Under the pieces are notes generated by a model. That model was given only the letters and a program-made list of their open reading frames with translations. It was not told where the DNA came from and ran no database searches. A stretch of DNA of 7,819 nt from an uncultured Lentisphaeria bacterium (GTDB lineage Bacteria > Verrucomicrobiota > Lentisphaeria > Victivallales > Victivallaceae), in the NCBI GenBank assembly GCA_937888615.1, contig CALABZ010000373.1, positions 1 through 7,819 on the forward strand. Direction: 5' to 3'. Numbering within the stretch: position 1 is the stretch's first letter; each line of letters starts with the position of its first letter. The translations under genes were made by a program, and so were the position numbers. Shown piece after piece: positions 1 to 6,592 of the stretch.

Positions 1-747
1 TTTCGCCATCAGACATCCGATGATGTCGTATTGGTTTCCGGCCCGACAGACCGGATAGCGCGAATGAAGATTGCCCCGGATTTTTTCAAGAACCTCGTCC
101 CTTGAATAATTTTCGGGGATAACACAGACCCGGAACAGAGGCTGCATCAGGCTCTCGATCGTTCTTTCCTTCAGGAAGGGAGTATTGCGCAATATCTGTT
201 CCTGGGTGGAGGATATCTGTTTTTTCCGTCTGGCTATGGCGGCCAGCGCTCCGATTTCGGTAAGTACGCTTTCCGTGATTTCCTCTTTGGTCTCATTGAC
301 GGCAAAAGGCCTGTTCAACAAATGAACCAGGGTAATCAAAGGTGCAAGCAGCCAGATGAAGAATTTCAGGAACGGAGCGCCAAGCCGCAACAGAAAGCCG
401 TTGAAACGAACGCCAAGCGTTTTCGGCAGAATTTCGGTGAATTGAACCATGATCACCGTAAACACCAGGGAGAACAGCCAGATATTGCTGCTGCCGAAAA
501 TCTTATCGAACTGCGCCCCGGCGATTGCGGCACCGAACGTATGCGCCGACGTATTCAGGATCAGGATTACCGCGATCGGTTTTTCGATGTCGTCCTTGAA
601 TTTCTGGCACAAATGTCCGATTGCGGGGGTTCTTTCCAGAAGGATTGCAATTTTACTGGGAGTGATGCTTAACAGGGCGGCTTCCATCAGCGAACAGAGA
701 AATGATACGCTCAATGCCACCAGGATACTACAGACAAAAAGTGTCAT
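1..747 (-). CDS. CNNM/CorC-type (DUF21-CBS) membrane protein, 3' end outside window
   Basis: The ATG is at 747-745 on the minus strand. The frame stays open to the left edge, giving 249 residues. Residues 1-150 match the DUF21/CNNM transmembrane domain. They have a first helix ending in the family-typical S-L-M-E-A-A-L-L-S pattern (E22), hydrophobic segments near 57-80, 89-103 and 117-145, and the hallmark E-I-L-P-K-T at 105-110. From about residue 199 a CBS domain begins (LMQPLFRVCVIPE, then SRYPV and DIIGCL), and it is cut by the window. Family members usually exceed 340 residues and carry two CBS repeats, sometimes with a CorC_HlyC domain. They are inner-membrane proteins linked to Mg2+/Co2+ efflux or Na+-coupled Mg2+ transport. 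The old name hemolysin family is misleading. The ribosome binding site AAAGG lies 13 nt upstream, inside an inverted repeat. The family call is firm; the transported ion is inference. Confidence 0.88.
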   Translation of the reverse strand, partial: MTLFVCSILVALSVSFLCSLMEAALLSITPSKIAILLERTPAIGHLCQKFKDDIEKPIAVILILNTSAHTFGAAIAGAQFDKIFGSSNIWLFSLVFTVIMVQFTEILPKTLGVRFNGFLLRLGAPFLKFFIWLLAPLITLVHLLNRPFAVNETKEEITESVLTEIGALAAIARRKKQISSTQEQILRNTPFLKERTIESLMQPLFRVCVIPENYSRDEVLEKIRGNLHSRYPVCRAGNQYDIIGCLMAK

Positions 748-754
748 AAAAATA

Positions 755-806
755 ATTTACCTTTCTTTTTTGATTTCTTCCATGAAAAATATAAGTAAAG
801 GTAAAT
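755..806 (-). promoter_or_regulatory. Inverted repeat covering the CNNM ribosome binding site
   Basis: ATTTACCTTT at 755-764 and AAAGGTAAAT at 797-806 are perfect reverse complements of 10 bp with a 32-nt loop. In the minus-strand transcript the stem starts right after the stop codon of the upstream small gene. Its second arm contains the AAAGG Shine-Dalgarno of the CNNM gene, which starts 7 nt after the stem. Folding would hide the site; ribosomes finishing the upstream ORF could open it. The repeat is seen directly. A regulatory role is inference, and the AT-rich stem would be only moderately stable. Confidence 0.4.
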
Positions 807-807
807 A

Positions 808-1134
808 TCAGCAGCGCAACTCGATCCTTCGGTGGGAAAAGAACGGGATGCCGGAATAAATATGACTGTTTTTCACCGGCGGCAAAAAACGGAGACGGCA
901 GGGATATTCAATCCGGAAACAGCGGGGTTTCCGAAATACCGTAACGGTCCGTCCCGGCGGGCGCAGCGCCTGTATCTCCTCATCTTCGCCGTCCGGGTAT
1001 GCCAGAAATGCTGCAGCGACATTTTCAGAGGCAAAACCGATAATGGGAGGGCCGGCACAGAACAAGGCAAAAACAATTCCGGCCAGCAAAAAGAGAAGGC
1101 AGCATAATCGGTAATTATCGCTATCGTTTTCCAT
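808..1134 (-). CDS. Small single-pass membrane protein, unknown function
   Basis: This is a 108-residue ORF starting with ATG at 1134-1132. A charged N-terminus (MENDSDNYR) is followed by one hydrophobic helix at about residues 10-28, then an acidic stretch (DGEDEE at 48-53) and an Arg/Pro-rich tail. That suggests a one-pass inner-membrane protein. I recognise no family. The codons look normal for the window. It sits 60 nt upstream of the CNNM gene on the same strand and behind a good promoter, so the two are probably cotranscribed. No Shine-Dalgarno precedes the ATG, and the predicted transcription start falls almost on it, so translation may be leaderless. Overlapping ORFs at 873-1169 (minus) and 832-1107 (plus) are less protein-like. 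The gene could instead be only an untranslated leader of the CNNM gene. Confidence 0.5.
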   Translation of the reverse strand: MENDSDNYRLCCLLFLLAGIVFALFCAGPPIIGFASENVAAAFLAYPDGEDEEIQALRPPGRTVTVFRKPRCFRIEYPCRLRFLPPVKNSHIYSGIPFFSHRRIELRC

Positions 1135-1140
1135 AATTTT

Positions 1141-1169
1141 AATATAGCATGGCGGGGTGAAAAATACAA
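1141..1169 (-). promoter_or_regulatory. Sigma70-like promoter for the 808-1134 gene and CNNM gene
   Basis: On the minus strand TTGTAT (1169-1164) and TATATT (1146-1141) are separated by exactly 17 nt. The -10 matches five of six consensus positions, and the -35 has the TTG core. Predicted initiation about 7 nt downstream falls at roughly 1134, the A of the ATG. Confidence 0.5.
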
Positions 1170-1245
1170 GAACCGAACCTTGAGTACATCTATGGAATTT
1201 TCGCCGTCAGGGACAGATTAATGACGGATTCGGCTTTCACCGGCA

Positions 1246-1280
1246 TTGATTTTTCCGGAAAACATGTTATTGTAAACATG
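1246..1280 (+). promoter_or_regulatory. Candidate promoter/operator upstream of the exported-protein gene
   Basis: TTGATT at 1246-1251 and TATTGT at 1268-1273 form a weak -35/-10 pair with a 16-nt spacer. The same stretch holds the 10-bp palindrome TTTCCGGAAA (1252-1261) and the inverted repeat CATGTT-6 nt-AACATG (1263-1280) over the -10. A repressor-sized dyad over a promoter would suit an operator, but no regulator gene is present and the match is short. Confidence 0.25.
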
Positions 1281-1289
1281 GTTTTATAT

Positions 1290-1294
1290 AAGGA
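1290..1294 (+). promoter_or_regulatory. Ribosome binding site fixing the start at 1302
   Basis: AAGGA lies 7 nt before the ATG at 1302. The in-frame upstream ATG at 1221 has no such site and would bury the signal peptide behind 27 extra residues. This decides in favour of the shorter form. Confidence 0.7.
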
Positions 1295-1301
1295 TCTGTT
1301 T

Positions 1302-1694
1302 ATGCTGAAAAAATGCATGATGCTTCTTTTTATTCTGGCGGCGTTTTTCGGCTGCTGGTGCGTCTTTTCCGACGGTGCCGTGCAGAACACCCCTTTTGTC
1401 GGGGACATAGCCGGTGAAGGTGGTTTTTATTCGACAAACGACAAGGCCCAGACGCACATTGCCCTGTTTCAGCCGAACAGTACGGGATTGAATATCGTGA
1501 CCGGCAAACGTTCCAGCCGGAATGTTTTTCTGCAACGGCTGTTCGTCCGGGCCCTGTCCATGTTCCAGACGGTCGATATTCCTGCCAGCCGCCATTTCGC
1601 GTGCGGCAATTACTTCCATGAAATCAATTCTTCCAGATACCTGAACGATTTTCTGAAAAGCCACATCATCGTCCGCGCCGGTCCGTTCTGCTGA
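1302..1694 (+). CDS. Putative exported small protein, unknown function
   Basis: The gene encodes 130 residues. The N-terminus MLKK is followed by a hydrophobic run to about residue 22 and then SDGA, a Sec signal peptide layout with possible cleavage near residue 26. The FFGC at 15-18 is a poor lipobox because the position -3 residue is Phe, so lipoprotein processing is doubtful. The mature part is about 105 residues with no further hydrophobic helix, two cysteines (101 and 130, the last residue) and an aromatic-rich C-terminal half (HFACGNYFHEINSSRYL). I recognise no family. The symporter gene starts 51 nt downstream on the same strand with no terminator between, so cotranscription is likely, and a periplasmic accessory role is possible but only inferred. 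The antisense ORF at 1284-1664 is taken as a shadow. Confidence 0.55.
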   Translation: MLKKCMMLLFILAAFFGCWCVFSDGAVQNTPFVGDIAGEGGFYSTNDKAQTHIALFQPNSTGLNIVTGKRSSRNVFLQRLFVRALSMFQTVDIPASRHFACGNYFHEINSSRYLNDFLKSHIIVRAGPFC

Positions 1695-1745
1695 TTTCGT
1701 ATTTTTATTTCACCGAAATTTCAACAGAACTAACCAAGGACAATT

Positions 1746-4088
1746 ATGCATTGGATTGATTGGATGATTGTATTCATACCACTGGTTATTGTGGTATTAA
1801 TCGCGTTAAAAAGCCAGAAATATGTAAAAGGCGTGGCGGATTTCCTGACCGCCGGCCGGGTCGCCGGCCGCTACGTAGTGGCGGTGGCCAGCGGTGAAGC
1901 CGCCATGGGACTGATCAGCCTGGTGGCGATTTTCGAAATGTATTATACCTGCGGATTCGCGGTCAACTTCTGGAGCAGCATCGCCATGCCGATCGGCCTG
2001 GCATTTGCCTTGACCGGATATTGCACCTACCGTTTCCGCGAAACCCGTGCCATGACGATGGGACAATTCCTTGAGATGCGCTACAGTAAATCGTTCCGTA
2101 TTTTCGCGGCCGTGTTGCAGTCACTCTCGGGAGTGATCAACTACGCCATCTTTCCGGCCGTGGGAGGACGTTTCCTGATGTACTATCTCGACCTGCCGAC
2201 GCAGGTCAATATTTTCGGGCTCATGTTTCCCACTTTCGCATTGGTCATGCTGTCGTTTCTCGGCGTCGCGGTGCTCATTATCATGCTGGGTGGACAGATT
2301 ACCATCATGGTTACCGACTGTGTGCAGGGGATTTTGAGTTATCCCATGTACGTGGTCATGGTCGTTTTTGTTCTGGTCACTTTTTCGTGGAGCAAGGAAA
2401 TGGCCCCGACACTGCTGGATCGTGCCCCCGGAATGAGCATGTTGAACCCCTATGACATTTACCTCCTGCGCGATTTCAATATCTTTTATATTTTCGTCGG
2501 GATATTCAGTTCGGTATTCAATCGCATGTCGTGGTCCGGCACCCAGGGTTACAACTGTTCCGCGGCAAACGCGCATGAACAGAAAATGGGCGGACTGCTC
2601 GGCACTTGGCGCGGCGGATTTTCCGTCATGATGTACGTGCTGCTGGCGGTGGCGGCCTATACCTACATGCACCACGCCAAATTCGCTCCCCAGGCGAAAA
2701 GGGTCCATGCGCAACTTACCGAAAAAACCATGGCCGACATCGCCCCCGGCGGCGATTACGATACCGCGCGCCGTGACATTACCACCCTGGTCAGGACCGG
2801 TGAAGTCACCGAATCCCTCAAACAGAGCCTGACCGGCGCCAAGATTGATCCGGCCCGCATCACCCCGGATGATTACAAGGCCGTTTCCCAGGCCGCCCTC
2901 GGACAGGTCAGCAAAGGAACCGGCCAGACCTTCGGCACGATTTACAATCAGATGCTGGTGCCGATGGCGTTGAAGGAAATGCTGCCGATCGGCGTAACCG
3001 GCGTCTTCTGCGCAATCATGATTTTCCTGCTGGTCAGTACCGACACCACTTATATGCACTCCTGGGGCAGTATCATCGTGCAGGACGTTATCCTGCCGTT
3101 CCGCAAAACCGCGTTCAAGCCGAAACAGCAGTTATTGCTGCTGCGCCTGATCATCTCCGGGGTGGCGGTATTTGCTTTCATGTTCTCCTTTTTCTTCGCA
3201 CAGGTGGATTACATCCTGATGTTTTTCGCCATTACCGGAGCCATTTGGCTTGGCGGCGCCGGACCGGTCATCGTCTTCGGATTGTACTGGCGGCGCGGAA
3301 CTACAGCGGGAGCGTTCGCCGCGCTGGCGGCGGGGTCAATCCTGGCCGTGGGAGGGATCATCTGCCAGCAGACCTGGGTGGATTATATTTACCCGACGCT
3401 GGTGCACTGGAACGTAGTGGACGGTGTCGGCGCTTTCCTCGAAACAGTCTCAGCCCCGTTCAATCCTTTCATCGTCTGGACGATGCGTGCGGACCGCTTC
3501 CCCATCAACTCGCAGGAGATTTACTTCATCGCCATGCTGACCGCAATCACCCTTTACACGGTGGTTTCGCTGATTACCTGCCGCAAACCGTTCAATCTCG
3601 AACGTATCCTCCATCGCGGCCAATATCGGCTGGAGGGTTCGGCGCCGTTGGTGAAAGTTCCGTTTACCTGGCGTAATTTTCCCAGCAAAATCATCGGTAT
3701 CGATTCACAATATACCCGCGGCGATAAAATCCTGGCCTGGTCGGTTTTCCTGTGGTCGTTCGGATACAGCTTCACCATCTGCTTTATCGGCTCGATCGTC
3801 TGGAACAGCATTTCCCCTTGGCCAGCGCACTGGTGGGCGAATTATTTTTTCATCAACAGCATTCTGGTAGCCGGCGGTGTCGGAATTGTGACAACGGTCT
3901 GGTTTTCGATCGGCGGGACCAGGGACCTATGGAAAATGTTTAAACATCTTGACGAGCGCACGCAGGAAAGCGCCAACGTTCTTGATGACGGACGGGTTAT
4001 CGGCCATGTTTCCGCAGCCGATGTCCGGATAATGGAAAAGCTCGGCGAAAATGATCCGCCAGTGTCAGACGGGAAAGAATCCCGGTAA
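1746..4088 (+). CDS. Sodium:solute symporter (SSS/SLC5 family), long form
   Basis: The 780-residue inner-membrane protein belongs to the SSS family, which uses the Na+ gradient to import sugars, organic acids, amino acids or similar solutes. Family marks seen: TM1 at 5-21, then DFLTAGR at 32-38. A core of helices follows near 42-66, 75-93, 118-146, 156-181, 190-213, 244-260 and 290-308. The helix ending LLVSTDTTYMHSW (428-440) precedes IIVQD and corresponds to the family S-T-x-D segment near the Na2 site. More helices follow at 462-485, 490-513, 520-540, 591-612, 662-688 and 700-722. The length is well above the usual 450-600. A hydrophilic insert at about 309-405 and a C-terminal extension of two helices plus a charged tail (730-780) account for the difference. 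AAGGA lies 5 nt before the ATG. The substrate cannot be read from the sequence. Confidence 0.93.
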   Translation: MHWIDWMIVFIPLVIVVLIALKSQKYVKGVADFLTAGRVAGRYVVAVASGEAAMGLISLVAIFEMYYTCGFAVNFWSSIAMPIGLAFALTGYCTYRFRETRAMTMGQFLEMRYSKSFRIFAAVLQSLSGVINYAIFPAVGGRFLMYYLDLPTQVNIFGLMFPTFALVMLSFLGVAVLIIMLGGQITIMVTDCVQGILSYPMYVVMVVFVLVTFSWSKEMAPTLLDRAPGMSMLNPYDIYLLRDFNIFYIFVGIFSSVFNRMSWSGTQGYNCSAANAHEQKMGGLLGTWRGGFSVMMYVLLAVAAYTYMHHAKFAPQAKRVHAQLTEKTMADIAPGGDYDTARRDITTLVRTGEVTESLKQSLTGAKIDPARITPDDYKAVSQAALGQVSKGTGQTFGTIYNQMLVPMALKEMLPIGVTGVFCAIMIFLLVSTDTTYMHSWGSIIVQDVILPFRKTAFKPKQQLLLLRLIISGVAVFAFMFSFFFAQVDYILMFFAITGAIWLGGAGPVIVFGLYWRRGTTAGAFAALAAGSILAVGGIICQQTWVDYIYPTLVHWNVVDGVGAFLETVSAPFNPFIVWTMRADRFPINSQEIYFIAMLTAITLYTVVSLITCRKPFNLERILHRGQYRLEGSAPLVKVPFTWRNFPSKIIGIDSQYTRGDKILAWSVFLWSFGYSFTICFIGSIVWNSISPWPAHWWANYFFINSILVAGGVGIVTTVWFSIGGTRDLWKMFKHLDERTQESANVLDDGRVIGHVSAADVRIMEKLGENDPPVSDGKESR

Positions 4089-4107
4089 TGGAATATCATT
4101 CAACCAC

Positions 4108-4137
4108 GCCGCTGTTTCCAGACTTGGGAACAGCGGC
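4108..4137 (+). terminator. Hairpin terminator after the symporter gene
   Basis: GCCGCTGTT (4108-4116) pairs with AACAGCGGC (4129-4137). After one mismatch the pairing continues for CC/GG, leaving a 6-nt loop. The stem is GC-rich and begins 19 nt after the symporter stop. Only a weak T-rich tail (ATTCTT) follows, so it may be an inefficient intrinsic terminator or a 3'-end stabilising stem. Confidence 0.55.
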
Positions 4138-4165
4138 ATTCTTCCGTCGTCCGCTCCGTACACAT

Positions 4166-4179
4166 ATTCGGATCCGAAT
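4166..4179 (+). promoter_or_regulatory. Perfect 14-bp palindrome, possible operator
   Basis: ATTCGGATCCGAAT is identical to its reverse complement over all 14 bases. It is in the 236-nt gap between symporter and antiporter, 20 nt before the candidate antiporter promoter. The size and place suit a dimeric regulator site. No regulator gene is visible, and chance cannot be excluded. Confidence 0.3.
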
Positions 4180-4199
4180 CTAATTTTATAAAAATGAAT

Positions 4200-4228
4200 T
4201 TGCATAGTTGAAGCAATCGTGTTATTTT
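4200..4228 (+). promoter_or_regulatory. Candidate promoter of the antiporter gene
   Basis: TTGCAT (4200-4205) and TATTTT (4223-4228) are 17 nt apart. Matches to consensus are moderate (three and four of six). It lies about 95 nt upstream of the ATG at 4325, after the terminator, so it would give the antiporter its own transcript. Confidence 0.35.
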
Positions 4229-4324
4229 ATTCCATTCTGGGAGAATAACTCGTTCAAATCCATATTCCGGAGGGCACCTGGAAGAAAAATCTGATAAGAC
4301 ACTAATGACAAAGGATTTTTTAGT

Positions 4325-5654
4325 ATGGCAGGCCTTACTTTCCTGATTGTATTTCTGGTTTTAATGGCACTGATGGCTGTTGTTCCGCAACTGCTGCGCC
4401 GTTTTTATGTCCCAACGGTTATCGCGATAATGTTCATCGGCATTGTAATCGGGCCGAACACATTTGACCTGATTCGGCATCTGAATCATTTTCTCGGTCG
4501 CGGATATCCTACCGAACAGATTTACGTAGTGCTGGACGCACTGGGGTTGCTTGGACTTGTATTCCTTATGGCATTGGCGGGAATGGAGGTGAATCCGCGC
4601 ATTATGATCGCGGAAAAACGTGCCGTCGGCTGGCTCAGTTTACTGACCTTTGCGGTTCCGGCGGCGGCCGGATATGCGGTATATTCACTGTTTGAATCGT
4701 CAGATACCATCGGCAAATGGGTATATGCGTCACTGTTTGCATCGCATTCCGTTGGTATTGTATTTCCCTTCATCCGTGAGCTGAAGATTATGCGCACCCG
4801 TTTCGGGGTTGCCATTTTAGCGTCGACGGTCATCACGGATATCGCCAGCCTGGTGCTGCTGGCCGTGTGCATCCAATACAAGCGGCATACGGTAACAAGT
4901 TCGATTGCCGGAAGCATTTCGATATTCGACCATATCAATCCCGCATTATTGGGAGCGTGGTTTCCTGTTGTGTTTCTGGCTGCCATTGTCGCCTTTATTT
5001 TTCTGTCCCTCTGGCTTCTGCCGAAGATCGCCGGCTATATTTTCGATCGTCTTTCTCCCAACGATGATGCCCGGATCACGTTTTTCCTGGCGGGGCTGCT
5101 GGCCACTGTATTCATCGGCGAACTGATTGGAATCAGCCTGATCGTCAGCGCCTTTATCGGAGGAATGGCGATGGCCGACATACGGGCATTTCAGGAACAG
5201 GGCAGAGTCCTGCATCACAAGATCGAGGGAATCGGCTACGGTTTCGTGATTCCATTTCTGTTTCTTACCATCGGCATGAAAACAGACCTCCGCGTTCTGG
5301 GAAAGCACCGCTATTGTCGGCGCTACTTTCCCGGGACTGGTCATAAGCAAAGTAATGTCCGGCTGGCTGGCGATGCGGCTGTCCGGATTTGACTACAAAA
5401 AAGGTCTTTGCGCCGGACTGATGACCGTTCCGCTGTTATCGGCTACGCTTGCCGCCGCAGCGGTGGCACTGCAGCTTCAGATGATCAGCGCGATATTCTT
5501 CAATGCCATTGTCTGCCTTTCTATCCTGACCACGCTCCCGATTCCATCTGTGGTCAAGCTTGTAATAAAGAAAGGCAATATCCAATTCGGCCAGGCCGAC
5601 GATGAAGTCACGGCAATGATACCTGAAGCTGAAATAGACGAAGATACGATTTGA
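4325..5654 (+). pseudogene. CPA2-family cation:proton antiporter, frameshifted
   Basis: Family: CPA2 (Kef/NapA/GerN-like), inner-membrane exchangers of Na+ or K+ for H+. AAAGGA lies 9 nt before the ATG. Seen: VPTVIAIMFIGIVIGP at 29-44, LGLLGLVFLMALAGMEVN at 73-90, the ion-site helix STVITDIASLV at 167-177, SAFIGGMAMAD at 275-285, and the P-F-L-F-L-T-I-G-M-K signature at 310-319. The first frame leaves the family after L325 and stops at 5392. The family sequence resumes in the +1 frame from 5304 (STAIVGATFPGLV) to a stop at 5654. Removing one G from 5299-5301 gives an unbroken 442-residue protein of normal length, without the TrkA-N domain of KefB/KefC, ending in an acidic tail. The break may be a real mutation or a sequencing or assembly error. 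The 5' part alone lacks the last three or so helices and would probably not work. Confidence 0.85.
5299..5305 (+). other. Site of the one-base frame change in the antiporter gene
   Basis: The codons read CTG-GGA-AAG here. With one G dropped they read CTG-GAA-AGC, joining the family sequence as DLRVL-E-STAIV. The 7-mer GGGAAAG equals the slippery site of phage lambda G-GT in the same phase. However, a -1 slip there enters a frame that stops at about 5346, while the family sequence needs +1 (or -2). An indel is therefore favoured over programmed slippage. Confidence 0.75.
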
Positions 5655-6232
5655 AATATCACGGCACCCATCTGCTTTTTCATCCTGACCGGGCATATCC
5701 ATAAACCGGGGATAACTTTTGTCGCTTTAAAAACTCTATTCAGGAACATTCAAGCCCGGCAACGCTTTTTTCGTGTAGACATGATGAACGACAACGATAT
5801 GCCGGACCAATTCGTCTGGGCACCATGACTGCGGAAGTCCATGCCATGAACTTCAAACACGCTTGCCGCCGCCAGGTTTTCCGCCACGATCAGGCTAATA
5901 ATACCTCGATTGTAGCTTGCAAACCCTTAAGCAGACTTTATCCAATGTTCAATGTTTCAGTTTTAGAGGTCCCTTTTGTATTTGAGAATTTTACACAAAT
6001 CCGGTACGAATTCGAAGTTATCGGAGAGCTTGTGCGGGAGCCTTTTAAAACAATTCTTGAATTATCGTTTTCCCGAATTATATTGTTCAGGGTGGATATC
6101 GGAGATGACCAAAATGAAGATAAAGGTAAGCCTGCCCCATTGACGCAGACAAGTATGATTTTAGAATCTCAAACAGATTGTTCTTTGCAGGAGTAAACCC
6201 CTGGTTGACAAGTAAAAAGGATCATTGACGGA
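5655..6232 (+). other. 578-nt gap with no convincing gene
   Basis: No RNA gene, repeat array or strong terminator is seen. The only sizeable ORF (5825-6196, 123 codons) lacks a ribosome binding site, matches no family I know, and contains a better promoter candidate than coding signal. A shorter ORF at 5781-5828 encodes only 15 residues. The stretch is AT-rich from about 5900 on, unlike the flanking genes. It may be the edge of an acquired segment holding the two genes to its right, which is inference. Confidence 0.5.
6057..6084 (+). promoter_or_regulatory. Candidate promoter for the 6233-7819 gene pair
   Basis: TTGAAT (6057-6062) and TATATT (6079-6084) have a 16-nt spacer; the -10 matches five of six and the -35 four of six positions. 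It would leave a leader of about 140 nt before the start at 6233. A consensus TTGACA at 6205-6210 has no -10 at a usable distance. Confidence 0.35.
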
Positions 6233-6592
6233 TTGAGTTATTCTGATGAAATCGAGATTATGGAAGTGTTGGACATTGTCTTTGCCGACAGAAGGCAGAA
6301 ATACTTTCTGACGTTTTATACACCGAAAAGGCTGACCGTAACGGTCGGTCTTTCCATCCGGCAGTTTACCGACTTCCTCCGGCAATATGCCGCCAGCAAA
6401 GAATTCGGACTGTACGCTTATTATCAGAACGATTTTTTTAAAGGCATTACATTGGGAATGCCAATTGCCGGTTCCGATTACCGACTGGTTGAGGACTGGA
6501 ACAGCGCACAGCAGCGTTTTAACCATAAGAAACCGCCGGAACTGGCCGTTCCCGGAATGGTTTGCGTTTATGATGAACTCAAAGATGATTGA
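6233..6592 (+). CDS. Unrecognised 119-residue protein upstream of helicase-like gene
   Basis: This soluble protein has no signal peptide or membrane helix. The pattern suggests a compact alpha/beta fold: strands around VLDIVFA (12-18) and KYFLTFYTPKRLTVTVGL (23-40), a helix around IRQFTDFLRQYAA (42-54), then aromatic-rich FGLYAYYQNDFFKGITLG (58-75), and a C-terminal strand PGMVCVYDEL. I recognise no family or catalytic motif. The start is a TTG with AAGGA 11 nt upstream. The ATG at 6260 is an alternative that drops nine residues but has no clear ribosome binding site. Its end overlaps the next gene by 8 to 23 nt, implying coupled translation and probably a shared task with the helicase-like protein. 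Confidence 0.7.
   Translation: MSYSDEIEIMEVLDIVFADRRQKYFLTFYTPKRLTVTVGLSIRQFTDFLRQYAASKEFGLYAYYQNDFFKGITLGMPIAGSDYRLVEDWNSAQQRFNHKKPPELAVPGMVCVYDELKDD

Noticed and set aside
1284..1664. 126-codon minus-strand ORF opposite the exported-protein gene
   Set aside because: It lacks a ribosome binding site or domain. The plus-strand frame has a signal peptide and a good AAGGA.
2121..3059. 312-codon antisense ORF inside the symporter gene
   Set aside because: The protein is rich in His, Gly and Gln with no domain, and it lies wholly opposite a clear family member. It is a frame shadow of GC-rich third positions.
5299..5346. Lambda G-GT-like slippery heptamer GGGAAAG as programmed frameshift
   Set aside because: The phase is right for -1 slippage, but the -1 frame stops by about 5346. 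The antiporter sequence continues in the +1 frame.
5751..5772. AAGC-8 nt-GCTTTTTT as terminator after the antiporter
   Set aside because: The stem is only 4 bp, too weak to call despite the T run.
5825..6196. 123-codon plus-strand ORF in the gap after the antiporter
   Set aside because: It has no ribosome binding site, no recognisable family and no membrane or signal segment, and it is spanned by a promoter-like sequence. It could be a remnant, but the sequence does not support a gene.
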